Source: Lacrimispora sphenoides JCM 1415
GTDB lineage: Bacteria > Bacillota > Clostridia > Lachnospirales > Lachnospiraceae
Assembly (NCBI RefSeq): GCF_900105615.1
Contig: NZ_LT630003.1
Span: 1,178,001-1,242,000 of the forward strand
DNA length: 64,000 nt
Reading direction: 5' to 3'
Shown here: positions 7,944 to 16,018 of the stretch, in pieces
Numbering within the stretch: the first letter of the stretch is position 1
Layout of the letters: the number at the start of each line of letters is the position of its first letter
Position numbers and translations under genes: made by a program
Notes under the pieces: generated by a model
What the model saw: the letters and a program-made list of their open reading frames with translations, nothing else
Told to the model about the DNA's origin: nothing
Database searches by the model: none

Positions 7944-9023
7944 ATGGAACGTCAAAATTATGAGAAAACTCAGTTGCTAATTTTTCTGGGTGTGGCCTTT
8001 GCATTACCTTATATCTTAGGGATTTTAATGGGAATTGGCTATAGTAAGGGGCTTGATGTATCGGTTTTCCCTTCAGCCCAGATGTTCTACCCTGCTTCGG
8101 GAGCGATACTGGCTGCTTTAATTACACATAAAGAAGATTCTCTGATTCCTAAGCGATTTTTTATTGGTTATTTAATTTTCAGCTTATTGTTATTGGTTTG
8201 TACAGTAGCGAGCATAATTGTACCTGGAATGAGCTGGAATGTTATTTCGCAATATTTAATGATACTTGGTTCTGTTATCGCATGGATTTTACTGCTTACT
8301 GAGAAGAAAGATAAACGTATTGCCTATGGCTTGAAAGGAGGGCGCTGGAAAAAAGCTGCTCTTATTATTCTGCTGTATTTAATTCTTTACTTTGGCAGAA
8401 CCGTTATCATGTATATCTTAAGCGGTCAAATGCAAACCATGTTTGAATTAATACAAAAGCCTGTTACCTGGCTGATGTTACTCACGCTGCCCATAAACTA
8501 TTTTTTAATATTTATTGCTTTTTTTGGAGAAGAGTACGGTTGGAGGTACTTTCTTCAGCCTATACTGCAAAAAAGGTTTGGAATGGTTCGCGGTGTATTA
8601 GTTCTTGGAATTGCTTGGGGAGTGTGGCATTTGCCCATTAATTTCTTTTATTATTCCTCTCCCTCTACTGGGCTTATAAGCCTGACAGGACAATTAATTA
8701 CATGTGTTACATTGGGAATATTCTATGGTTGGGCTTATTTAAAAACCGATAATATATGGACAGTTGTTATTTTGCATTTTATTAACAATAATCTGGTTCC
8801 GATTATTACCGGAAATTATACGGAGGAAGTTCTGCAAAATCAGGACGTAACATGGAATGGTGTGATTGTATTACTAGTGGTCAATACACTGTTGTTTGCA
8901 GGTGTTATTTTTACAAGTTATTATAAAAACCATAGCCGGAGACTTCCAACAATGGATGAACGAGTGGATCGGCAGATGAAGAAATTGGAAGAACTGGCAC
9001 AATGGCAGGATGCGATAGAATAA
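7944..9023 (+). CDS. CPBP family intramembrane metalloprotease
   Basis: A 359-residue polytopic membrane protein. The CPBP motif FFGEEYGWRYFLQP places the Glu pair at residues 196-197, followed by GVWHLP and a third motif with His and Asn (HFINNN). This is the EEYGWR subgroup often seen in Firmicutes. The ribosome site GAAGGAG precedes the ATG. It is longer than the first CPBP protein in this window (at 170-1081) and only shares the motifs, so it does not look like a recent duplicate. The C-terminal 40 residues are charged and cytoplasmic. Substrate and role are unknown; self-immunity to bacteriocins and prenyl-protein processing are the roles proposed for relatives. Confidence 0.88.
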   Translation: MERQNYEKTQLLIFLGVAFALPYILGILMGIGYSKGLDVSVFPSAQMFYPASGAILAALITHKEDSLIPKRFFIGYLIFSLLLLVCTVASIIVPGMSWNVISQYLMILGSVIAWILLLTEKKDKRIAYGLKGGRWKKAALIILLYLILYFGRTVIMYILSGQMQTMFELIQKPVTWLMLLTLPINYFLIFIAFFGEEYGWRYFLQPILQKRFGMVRGVLVLGIAWGVWHLPINFFYYSSPSTGLISLTGQLITCVTLGIFYGWAYLKTDNIWTVVILHFINNNLVPIITGNYTEEVLQNQDVTWNGVIVLLVVNTLLFAGVIFTSYYKNHSRRLPTMDERVDRQMKKLEELAQWQDAIE

Positions 9024-9113
9024 TAGGCACATCCAGATGACAGTGAACTTTTAATCGTATGAACATGTAGGATTAGCATATAATTGAATTAATAAGATCA
9101 TTTGAGGGAAGCC

Positions 9114-10442
9114 ATGATCATACATGTTGTCCAACCCGGCGAAACCATCAAATCAATATCAGAATATTACAAAATTCCTGTTGACAGATTAATATTAGAA
9201 AACGGAATTACAAATCCTGAAAATTTAGCAATAGGCCAAACCATTGTGATTGTTCAACCGGAAACAATCTATACCGTTCAGCCCGGAGATACATTAACCA
9301 GTATTGCGGAGCAGCATAATGTTTCACCGATGGAATTACTGAGAAACAATCCCTATCTCTCAGATAGAGAATTTTTGTACTCCGGTGAAACGATTGTTAT
9401 AAATTATCAAACGAATAGAACAAGAACAATTAACACCGGAGGCTATGCCTTTCCATATATTGATAATTCTGTTTTAATAAAAACACTGCCTTTTTTAACT
9501 TATTTAACTATTTTCAATTACAGGGCTACAAGTGAGGGAGAAATTATTGCTAGGGCTGACGACACTGGGCTTATCCGGTTGGCTAAAGCATATGGAGTTG
9601 CGCCCATGTTGTTTGTTTCTACTATCACTGAAGAAGGAATAGTGAGCCATGAAGTGAACTATGAAATTTTAAATAATCCTGCAATACAAGATCGTCTTAT
9701 TGATAATGCTCTTCAAACATTAAAAAGGAAAGGTTATTACGGAATTAACATATATGTCGAAAACATCACCTTTGACAACATCAATAGCATTGCGGATTAT
9801 TTGAAGAAAGCCTCAGCGATTTTTCATGCAGAAGGTTTCAGGATCGTGATTACCGTAACACCTATCACGAATATTGATACCCCTTACGTCAGCTTTGAAA
9901 AATTAGATTATGCCAAATTGTCTGATTATGTAGATGGAATCATATTTGCCTCCTATGATTGGGCAAGGATTTACAACTACCCGAATTCAGTTTTTCCGGT
10001 TTATGTTTTAAAAGAATTATTAGATTACGCAGTTCGTATTATTCCTGATGAAAAAATCATATTGGGAATCACCACTCAAGGTTATGATTGGACACTTCCA
10101 TATGTTCCAGGTGCCACAGCTGCTATTGTAATGTCTAATAATAGAGCGGTACAAATTGCAGCGGAAAACGATCTGCCAATACAATTTAATGATGCAGCAC
10201 AGGCGCCTTACTTTTACTATGAGGATTGTGATGGGACCATGCATGTAGTATGGTTTAAAGATGCCAGAAGCTTTAACGCAAGAGTGGGGTTGGCAGAAGA
10301 ATATAACCTCCAGGGTTTATCTATTTGGACAATTATGAGGTTTGATGCTCAAATGTGGTTTATTATTAATACTAAATTTTACATAGAGAAGCTTATGGAG
10401 AGTGTGACGAAGTGCCGGCCAAGGTTCAGGCCAAAGTGCTGA
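9114..10442 (+). CDS. LysM-GH18 protein, spore cortex hydrolase (SleL/YaaH) type, altered active site
   Basis: A 442-residue protein. Two LysM repeats occupy residues about 3-48 (HVVQPGETIKSI) and 54-100 (YTVQPGDTLTSI) and should bind peptidoglycan. A GH18 (beta/alpha)8 domain fills residues 115-430, as in SleL/YaaH N-acetylglucosaminidases that digest spore cortex. There is no signal peptide, as is usual for the forespore or coat-located family. In the catalytic strand, where the family has DGxNxDxE, this protein reads GYYGINIYVE: both Asp positions are Tyr (Y209, Y214) and only Glu216 remains. Activity may be low or lost. The ATG at 9114 is preferred over a TTG at 9102, with AGGGA just before it. 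It is followed by a hairpin shared with the convergent genes. Confidence 0.87.
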   Translation: MIIHVVQPGETIKSISEYYKIPVDRLILENGITNPENLAIGQTIVIVQPETIYTVQPGDTLTSIAEQHNVSPMELLRNNPYLSDREFLYSGETIVINYQTNRTRTINTGGYAFPYIDNSVLIKTLPFLTYLTIFNYRATSEGEIIARADDTGLIRLAKAYGVAPMLFVSTITEEGIVSHEVNYEILNNPAIQDRLIDNALQTLKRKGYYGINIYVENITFDNINSIADYLKKASAIFHAEGFRIVITVTPITNIDTPYVSFEKLDYAKLSDYVDGIIFASYDWARIYNYPNSVFPVYVLKELLDYAVRIIPDEKIILGITTQGYDWTLPYVPGATAAIVMSNNRAVQIAAENDLPIQFNDAAQAPYFYYEDCDGTMHVVWFKDARSFNARVGLAEEYNLQGLSIWTIMRFDAQMWFIINTKFYIEKLMESVTKCRPRFRPKC

Positions 10443-10449
10443 GTGGTAA

Positions 10450-10505
10450 AATAAGGACATTATAGCGGATCCCTATTGGGACCGCCCATAATGTCCTTTT
10501 TCTTA
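10450..10505. terminator. Bidirectional hairpin between convergent genes
   Basis: Arms AAGGACATTAT (10453-10463) and ATAATGTCCTT (10488-10498), with an inner GC-rich part, are followed by TTTTTCTTATTTT. The first 16 bases of the left side are identical to the hairpin after leuS at 3971. It separates the GH18 gene from the minus-strand pair. Confidence 0.75.
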
Positions 10506-10799
10506 TTTTGTATTGCGCTTCATTATATTTTGGGAAAGCATGCGCAAGGTATCCATTCGTTTCCGCTCGTTTGGAGTCATGTTGGCGCTCATAATGGTAA
10601 TGAGAAGGTCAGTCTCTTCATTACTGAACTGAATGCCTTTTCGGCTTGCTTCTGCATTTAAGTTTAAAAGTGTTGGAACAAGCTGGTCTTTTGGAGTGGA
10701 TTCTACCCTCTTTGCAAATTCGGTCAGCATGGAGAGTTTTTGCGGATTCATATTTCTAAGTCTGGGGTCTTGTTTCCAGTTAATATTCATATTTGTCAT
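10503..10799 (-). CDS. Small helical protein of unknown function (98 aa)
   Basis: A 98-residue, largely alpha-helical, hydrophilic protein beginning MTNMNINWKQDPRLRNMNPQ. An AAAGGAAG ribosome site lies just before the ATG on the minus strand. It is the second gene of a minus-strand pair, 47 bases after the larger protein at 10847-11419. No signal peptide, membrane segment or catalytic motif is visible. Both proteins are Met-, Asn- and Gln-rich, and the phrase about the last residues of one resembles the other in style (helix-rich, MxxxM patterns), so they may act together. I do not recognise a named family; a sporulation link is only a guess. Confidence 0.7.
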   Translation of the reverse strand: MTNMNINWKQDPRLRNMNPQKLSMLTEFAKRVESTPKDQLVPTLLNLNAEASRKGIQFSNEETDLLITIMSANMTPNERKRMDTLRMLSQNIMKRNTK

Positions 10800-10846
10800 T
10801 CTTCCTTTCTATGGGATATGGTAAGGGAACCAGGGAGAAACATGGA

Positions 10847-11419
10847 TTAATTCATTTGCTGCATGGCTGACATCATAAGCTGCATGGTTTCAAACTTGGC
10901 CTGTTGATCTGGCGGCATGAAATTCTTGAGCTGATCCAGTGGCATCCGTCCAAAGGGGTTATTATTCTGCCGGTGGTTGCCGGTAGGCCTGCTGGATCCT
11001 TCAGTCTGGGATTGAGATTGGAACTGGGATTGGGATTGAGCCTGGACCGGAATGGTGGAACTTGGTACCGGGCTTGGATCCGGGTAGGAGTTGGCCAGCC
11101 TAAGGCCCTGGGAGAAGTTGATAATAAGGTCAATGAGATCCTGTTCTGCCGGATTAGCAAAGGACTTTATGGTGTTCAGCATGTCAATGGGGTTGTTATT
11201 CCGCTCTCTTTCCCTTGAGGAGTTAAGTCCCATGGCAGCTACCTCTCCTTCTTCAAAAAGATTTATGGTGCGGCGCAGCTCGTTTATTTTAACGAAGTAG
11301 GACATAAAACGCTGCTGGGAAACACTCATATAAGGCAGGGCAGCCTTCATCATCTGAAGATGATTATCACCGATAAGGGAGTCCAGATCATTTGCGCGAA
11401 TATTTTGCTCGTTGTTCAT
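10847..11419 (-). CDS. Helical protein with Gln/Ser-rich linker, unknown function
   Basis: A 190-residue protein. Residues 1-110 are helical, with the stretch LQMMKAALPYMSVSQQRFMS. Residues 112-150 form a low-complexity linker of Pro, Ser and Gln with repeated QSQ. The C-terminal 40 residues (FGRMPLDQLKNFMPPDQQ then MQLMMSAMQQMN) are Met- and Gln-rich. The start at 11419 has AAGGA about ten bases upstream. It probably forms an operon with the 98-residue protein. It is divergent from the small gene at 11497, with the shared intergenic space carrying a strong palindrome. No enzyme motif is seen. Confidence 0.75.
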   Translation of the reverse strand: MNNEQNIRANDLDSLIGDNHLQMMKAALPYMSVSQQRFMSYFVKINELRRTINLFEEGEVAAMGLNSSRERERNNNPIDMLNTIKSFANPAEQDLIDLIINFSQGLRLANSYPDPSPVPSSTIPVQAQSQSQFQSQSQTEGSSRPTGNHRQNNNPFGRMPLDQLKNFMPPDQQAKFETMQLMMSAMQQMN

Positions 11420-11444
11420 GGCATAAGATTCCTTACTTTTCTTG

Positions 11445-11473
11445 TTGACAATATATGCGTCTGCATATATTAG
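11445..11473 (+). promoter_or_regulatory. Promoter with embedded palindrome
   Basis: TTGACA at 11445-11450 and TATTAG at 11468-11473 are 17 bases apart. Between and overlapping them is a perfect inverted repeat, AATATATGC (11450-11458), GTCT, GCATATATT (11463-11471). Its position suits a repressor operator for the small gene at 11497, and perhaps the divergent pair. Confidence 0.55.
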
Positions 11474-11496
11474 TATTACAGGAGAGTGATTTAGAT

Positions 11497-11646
11497 ATGA
11501 AAAGCAGATTAATCATAGATGGAAATTCAGTATATGAAATTGATGAAGATTGCATGAAGAGAAAGCAGAACAAGAGCTCCTTAAAAGGAGTAAGCAGCCA
11601 GAACTCTTTTCAACGGCCTGGTAAAAACAACGGTCAGAGCCGCTAA
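11497..11646 (+). CDS. Small basic protein of unknown function (49 aa)
   Basis: The 49-residue product starts MKSRLIIDGNSVYEIDEDC and ends in a basic, Ser/Asn/Gln-rich tail. The ATG at 11497 has GGAGAG ten bases upstream; an in-frame ATG at 11455 lies within the promoter region and has no ribosome site. A perfect terminator follows within 10 bases. The clear promoter, ribosome site and terminator make it a convincing monocistronic small gene, although I recognise no family. Confidence 0.7.
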   Translation: MKSRLIIDGNSVYEIDEDCMKRKQNKSSLKGVSSQNSFQRPGKNNGQSR

Positions 11647-11654
11647 TAAATAAA

Positions 11655-11692
11655 AAACAAGGCCCGATCTGTAAAAGATCGGGCCTTGTTTT
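11655..11692. terminator. Perfect bidirectional terminator
   Basis: Arms AAACAAGGCCCGATCT (11655-11670) and AGATCGGGCCTTGTTT (11676-11691) match fully. It has A-rich and T-rich flanks, so it serves both the small plus-strand gene and the convergent Gly/Cys-rich gene. Confidence 0.9.
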
Positions 11693-11700
11693 ATGTTTGC

Positions 11701-11943
11701 TTAGCAGAAGAAGTTATTTCCACCGCCACAGCAGCAGAGCAGAAGAATGATGATCAGAATACAACTGCAATCATTACCACCGCATCCACCACCACAACTG
11801 TTACCGCAACCGCCACCGAAGCCGCCGCCACCGCCACAGAAGCACAGGATAATGATCAGCCAGATAATATTGAAGCCGCATCCACTATTACCACATCCTC
11901 CATCACATCCGCATCCACAGTTAGTTGCTGCCAGATCACTCAT
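11701..11943 (-). CDS. Glycine/cysteine-rich small protein ('chorion-like' clostridial type)
   Basis: An 80-residue protein in which nearly half the residues are Gly or Cys. It alternates Gly/Cys clusters (CGCGCDGGCGNSGCG, GGGGGFGGGCGNSCGGG) with two short hydrophobic runs (IIWLIIILCF and ILIIILLLCC). Proteins of this pattern in clostridia are often auto-named as chorion high-cysteine proteins. A GGAGG ribosome site lies before the ATG. On its strand, CATACACT (complement of 11977-11984) resembles a -10 element for mother-cell sporulation sigma factors, which would fit a coat or crust protein; that link is inference. It ends against a perfect terminator. Confidence 0.75.
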   Translation of the reverse strand: MSDLAATNCGCGCDGGCGNSGCGFNIIWLIIILCFCGGGGGFGGGCGNSCGGGCGGNDCSCILIIILLLCCCGGGNNFFC

Positions 11944-12038
11944 ATTGGTTCCTCCAAATAATTTGTTTACAATGTAAGTGTATGAATGTCAGCTTGCCAC
12001 TGTTTCCAATTTTTCTTAAAATTTTAGAATTGTTATGA

Positions 12039-12066
12039 TTGAACTTATCCAATTGTTGTGTATAAT
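12039..12066 (+). promoter_or_regulatory. Promoter of the alaX operon
   Basis: TTGAAC at 12039-12044 and TATAAT at 12061-12066 are spaced by 16 bases, about 30 bases before the start of the AlaX gene. Confidence 0.7.
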
Positions 12067-12095
12067 TAGTACAACAGAGAAATAAGGAGCAAAAG

Positions 12096-13250
12096 ATGGA
12101 AAAATTATATTATGACAGACCTTATGTTAAAACATTTGAAGCGGTAGTGATAGATTGCAGGCCGGGAAAGGACTGTTTTTTTGAGGTGTTTTTAGATCGG
12201 ACGGCTTTTTATCCGGAGGGCGGCGGACAGCCGGCTGATACGGGAAGTCTGGGGGAAGCGGCGGTCCTTGATGTCAGGGAAAAGCCGGAAGGCATAGTTC
12301 ACATTACGGATAAGCCCCTGAAGGCTGGAAGCAGGGTGAATGGAATCATAGACTGGGAGAGGAGATTCTGCCATATGCAGAATCATTCCGGAGAGCATAT
12401 ATTATCGGGAATCGTACATAAGCATTATGGCCTTGATAACGTAGGATTTCACATGGGAAAGGATGAGGTGACCGTGGACTTTAACGGAATCCTCACCATG
12501 GAACAGATAGAGGCAGTAGAAACGGAAGTGAATGAACTCATCTGGCAGGATATCCCGGTTCTGGAGTCTTATCCGTCAAAGGAAGAGCTATCCCTTATGG
12601 ATTACCGGAGCAAAAAGGAATTGAGCGGGCAAGTCCGGCTGATCGAGTTCCCGGGAGGGGATGTGTGTGCCTGTTGCGGAACCCATGTGATAACGGCGGG
12701 AGAAATCGGTTTTTTGAAAGTGACTGGGATGATTCATTATAAGGGCGGTGTCAGGGTGACCATGCTGTGCGGAAGGATGGCTCTGGAAGATTACCGCAAA
12801 AAACAGAAGGCAGTATCCGGAATTTCCGTCCTGCTGTCGGCAAAACCGGATCAACTCCTGGAGGCAGTTGGCAGATTGAAAGAAGAAGGGCAGAAAAAGG
12901 ATGGAAGAATCGGCCAGCTTTCCAAAGAGCTTTTAGAAAGAAAGGCCGGAGATTATCCCGAACTGGATGCGCCTCTACTGGTTTTTGAACGTGACTTATC
13001 CCCGGTACAGCTGAGACAGTTTTGCACGATGCTGTATGAAGGAGGGAAGGGAAGCGTTGTTTTGGCATGTTCCGGAGATGAGGGTGTCTTTCAGTATGCA
13101 CTTGGAAGCGGTCAGAAGGACATGAGGGTGTTGAGCAAAGCATTAAATGGAAGATTAAATGGCCGGGGAGGAGGAAGCTCCCTGATGGCCCAGGGCACCT
13201 TTCAGGCCTTACAGGAAGATATCAGACAAGCTTTTGAAGAGGAGTCATAA
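12096..13250 (+). CDS. Alanyl-tRNA editing protein (AlaX-L type) with DHHA1 domain
   Basis: A free-standing relative of the AlaRS editing domain that hydrolyses mischarged Ser- or Gly-tRNA-Ala. The 384-residue length fits the long AlaX class. The N-terminal part has FYPEGGGQPADTG; the Zn site is NHSGEH (His97, His101) with CCGTH (Cys193, His197). The region after about residue 270 has the DHHA1 pattern, ending in NGRGGGSSLMAQG. The ribosome site AAGGAG precedes ATG 12096. It is followed after 12 bases by a membrane permease gene in the same direction, so they are probably co-transcribed. Confidence 0.93.
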   Translation: MEKLYYDRPYVKTFEAVVIDCRPGKDCFFEVFLDRTAFYPEGGGQPADTGSLGEAAVLDVREKPEGIVHITDKPLKAGSRVNGIIDWERRFCHMQNHSGEHILSGIVHKHYGLDNVGFHMGKDEVTVDFNGILTMEQIEAVETEVNELIWQDIPVLESYPSKEELSLMDYRSKKELSGQVRLIEFPGGDVCACCGTHVITAGEIGFLKVTGMIHYKGGVRVTMLCGRMALEDYRKKQKAVSGISVLLSAKPDQLLEAVGRLKEEGQKKDGRIGQLSKELLERKAGDYPELDAPLLVFERDLSPVQLRQFCTMLYEGGKGSVVLACSGDEGVFQYALGSGQKDMRVLSKALNGRLNGRGGGSSLMAQGTFQALQEDIRQAFEEES

Positions 13251-13262
13251 AAGGAGAGTATG

Positions 13263-14399
13263 ATGGAATTTAATGACAGTACAATTAAAAAAATACGGGG
13301 CCTGATCGTATTTGCCGTAATCGTGGTGGTGGCGGGCTGGAATTATCGCAGCCTGTTTGCCCTGGCGATGAAGATTATGGGATTTATTTCACCCTTTCTT
13401 TTGGGAGGCGTTATGGCTTTTATCCTCAATGTGCCGATGCGCAGGATCGAACAATTGCTGCCGGTAAAGAAAGATAACAAAATCCGCAGGCCGTTAAGCC
13501 TTTGCCTTACCCTGGTGTTTGTAATTGGGCTCCTGCTTCTTGTTATTTTTGTTGTGTTGCCTCAGCTTATTGATACCGTTATAAGCCTGCAAAACAGCAT
13601 TCCGGCGTTTCTTGCAGGTATTAAAGAGGAAGCGGAGAGGCTGTTTGTCCAGAACCCTGAAATCGCGGATTATATCAACAGCATTGAGATTGACTGGAAA
13701 TCCTTTCTGGAAAAGGTGGTTGGATTTTTATCTGCCGGAGCGGGTTCGGTACTTTCTTCCACCGTGTCGGCCGCTCTTTCCATTATCAGTGGGATGACCG
13801 CCTTTTTAATCGCCCTGGTCTTTGCCATTTATATTCTTCTTCAGAAGGAGACTCTTTCACGGCAGATACAAAAGCTGATGAAGGCATTTCTTCCGGAAGA
13901 GGTGTCCTTGCGGACGCTTGAGATTTTAACGCTGGTTTCTGAAACCTTTTCCCATTTTCTTACGGGACAGTGCATGGAAGCAGTCATTCTTGGGAGTATG
14001 TTTTTTTTGACCCTGACGGCCTTTGGTCTTCCATATGGGATACTCATCGGCGTTTTGATTGCATTTACAGCCCTGATCCCGATGTTCGGGGCATTTATCG
14101 GCTGTGCCATCGGGGCATTTTTAATGCTGATGGTAAGGCCATTGGATGCATTTATTTTTTTAATCATCTTCTTTGTGCTTCAGCAGGTGGAAGGAAACTT
14201 TATCTACCCTCATGTAGTGGGAAATTCCGTGGGACTTCCGTCCATCTGGGTCCTGGTTGCAGTCACCATTGGCGGCAGCGCCATGGGAATTGTGGGAATG
14301 CTGATTTTTATTCCTCTCTGTTCCGTGGTGTATGCCATTCTCCGGGAAATTGTGAATGAAAGGCTGGAAAAGCAGAAGAAGCCTAAAAACAAAAAATAA
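13263..14399 (+). CDS. AI-2E/PerM family transporter
   Basis: A 378-residue polytopic membrane protein with about eight transmembrane segments. The family pattern is seen in FISPFLLGGVMAFILNVPM near the N terminus, the PYGILIGVLIAFTALIPMFGAF segment and the C-terminal EGNFIYPHVVGNSVGLPSIW. Family members were named for autoinducer-2 export, but most have unproven substrates and some are Na+/H+ antiporters. ATG 13260 and ATG 13263 are both possible; 13263 is better spaced from AAGGAGA at 13251-13257. It ends in a strong terminator, closing the alaX operon. Confidence 0.9.
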   Translation: MEFNDSTIKKIRGLIVFAVIVVVAGWNYRSLFALAMKIMGFISPFLLGGVMAFILNVPMRRIEQLLPVKKDNKIRRPLSLCLTLVFVIGLLLLVIFVVLPQLIDTVISLQNSIPAFLAGIKEEAERLFVQNPEIADYINSIEIDWKSFLEKVVGFLSAGAGSVLSSTVSAALSIISGMTAFLIALVFAIYILLQKETLSRQIQKLMKAFLPEEVSLRTLEILTLVSETFSHFLTGQCMEAVILGSMFFLTLTAFGLPYGILIGVLIAFTALIPMFGAFIGCAIGAFLMLMVRPLDAFIFLIIFFVLQQVEGNFIYPHVVGNSVGLPSIWVLVAVTIGGSAMGIVGMLIFIPLCSVVYAILREIVNERLEKQKKPKNKK

Positions 14400-14441
14400 A
14401 AAGCTGCCCTGCTGGTTCTATCGGCCAGCAGGGCAGCTTTC
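14400..14441 (+). terminator. Terminator of the alaX-permease operon
   Basis: Perfect arms AAAGCTGCCCTGCTGG (14400-14415) and CCAGCAGGGCAGCTTT (14425-14440). The left arm begins right after the stop codon. Confidence 0.9.
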
Positions 14442-14569
14442 TGTCCCTATCCTCTCGCCCACCGCGCCGGATACCATTTCTGGAACCAAACGGTAAGAGC
14501 ACCCATAAACGCAGGCAAAGCAGAATTGAACCAAACAACTCATTCCACTTAAGCATGAGATTATTTCTG

Positions 14570-14809
14570 TTATTCTCCCTGATACATGTATTTAATGAGT
14601 CTTTCTACATCTTCCGGGTCATGAGCAACCAGTTCCAGTTCATTGATGATGCTGCCGTTGGAAAAAATGGTGGCCATGGATAAGTACTGGCTTAATTTGG
14701 ACTTTAAGTTGATCCGGTCACCTTCCTTGGAAACCAGCTCAACGGTGCCTTTGCACTGCTCGATTACCTTGAAAAATTTTTCTACATCTGTGATATTTTG
14801 AATTTTCAT
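14570..14809 (-). CDS. Small conserved-looking protein (79 aa), unknown function
   Basis: A 79-residue protein starting MKIQNITDVEKFFKVIEQCKG and ending in VERLIKYMYQGE. It has a GGAGGG ribosome site eight bases before the ATG on the minus strand. The mixed alpha/beta pattern and central VELVSKEGDRINLKSKL suggest a compact domain; similar small proteins occur widely in Lachnospiraceae with no known role. It has no signal peptide or membrane segment. It is divergent from the P1 peptidase gene. Confidence 0.75.
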   Translation of the reverse strand: MKIQNITDVEKFFKVIEQCKGTVELVSKEGDRINLKSKLSQYLSMATIFSNGSIINELELVAHDPEDVERLIKYMYQGE

Positions 14810-14974
14810 GTGAATCCCTCCTCTGAAATGTCCGTGAAATGAATATCATTTCCTACGTCCTTATTATAGCAGTGTTCCTTCTCTGGTACAATATGGAAAA
14901 AACAAGAAAAAGAAGTCAAACCACTGTTTATTATGTATAATAAGAACATAAATGTGAAAAGGGAGGATAGGATC

Positions 14975-16018
14975 ATGAAGAGGATACGGGAATATGGCAT
15001 TATCACGGGCAGACTGGCTCCGGGACCCCTTAATAAAATTACGGATGTGGAAGGCGTTCTGGTGGGACATGCCACGATTGATACCAAGGATCACAAAACA
15101 GGAGTCACGGTCATCATTCCCTGTAAGGACAATCCCTTCCGGAAAAAGCTGGTGGCAGCGGCTTATATTCATAATGGTTTTGGCAAAAGCCAGGGACTGA
15201 TCCAGATGGAAGAACTGGGAACTTTAGAAACACCCATTGCTCTTACCAACACGTTAAATGTGGGGAAGGTTCATGATGCTCTGGTGGATTTAATGCTTGA
15301 GAGATGCAGGAAAGAGGGGGCAGAGTTAGCTTCTGTAAATCCTGTAGTGGGAGAGTGCAATGATTCGGTCTTAAATAACATCAGCGAAAGGGTTATAGGA
15401 CTGAAAGAGGTGATGGCGGCTGTTAAAGATGCTGTGCCGGACTTTGAAGAAGGGGCCGTAGGAGCCGGCTGCGGAACGGTATGCTATGGCTTAAAGGGAG
15501 GAATCGGGTCTGCTTCCAGAAGGTTTAAAATCGGAGGAGATACCTATACCCTTGGAGTATTGGTGCAGTCGAATTTTGGAAGCACCGAGAACCTGATGAT
15601 AGGCGGACGGACTGTTGGAGAGGAAATTACCCGGATAACAGAGCCGCAGGTTCTGGACAGAGGTTCTATCATGACCGTCATAGCCACGGATCTTCCTGTC
15701 TCAGACCGTCAGTTAAAGAGAATTATAAAGCGGGCCGGGGTAGGACTTTCCAGAACAGGCTCTTATATGGGACACGGAAGCGGAGATATTATGATTGGCT
15801 TTACCACGGCAAACCGGATACCGGAACAGGCAGAAAAAGAACTGCTCTCCATCCGCATTCTAAAAGAAAGTGCCCTGGAGACGGCCTTCACGGCTGCGGC
15901 AGAAGCGACGGAGGAAGCGGTCCTCAATTCTCTTGCCATGGCAAAAACAACCACAGGCTGCAAAGGTAATGTGGTACATTCCCTGACGGACCTGTGGCTT
16001 TCCAAAGAGCGGTCTTAA
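14975..16018 (+). CDS. P1 family (DmpA-like) self-cleaving peptidase
   Basis: The 347-residue protein belongs to the DmpA/BapA L-aminopeptidase D-esterase family of Ntn-like enzymes, which cut themselves between a Gly and the nucleophilic Ser. That site is visible as DRGSIMTVIATD with Ser231. Other family stretches are ITDVEGVLVGHATI at the start and GAVGAGCGTVCYGLKGGIGSAS in the middle. The ATG at 14975 is chosen because GGGAGGA lies seven bases upstream; an earlier in-frame ATG at 14933 has no ribosome site. Physiological substrates are probably small peptides with N-terminal D- or beta-amino acids. The end overlaps the convergent gene by four bases. Confidence 0.93.
   Translation: MKRIREYGIITGRLAPGPLNKITDVEGVLVGHATIDTKDHKTGVTVIIPCKDNPFRKKLVAAAYIHNGFGKSQGLIQMEELGTLETPIALTNTLNVGKVHDALVDLMLERCRKEGAELASVNPVVGECNDSVLNNISERVIGLKEVMAAVKDAVPDFEEGAVGAGCGTVCYGLKGGIGSASRRFKIGGDTYTLGVLVQSNFGSTENLMIGGRTVGEEITRITEPQVLDRGSIMTVIATDLPVSDRQLKRIIKRAGVGLSRTGSYMGHGSGDIMIGFTTANRIPEQAEKELLSIRILKESALETAFTAAAEATEEAVLNSLAMAKTTTGCKGNVVHSLTDLWLSKERS

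Noticed and set aside
14447..14539. Minus-strand frame of 30 codons rich in Trp and Phe, ending in WYPARWARG
   Set aside because: It looks protein-like and hydrophobic, but there is a stop directly upstream, no start codon with ribosome site, and no family that I recognise; possibly a relic.
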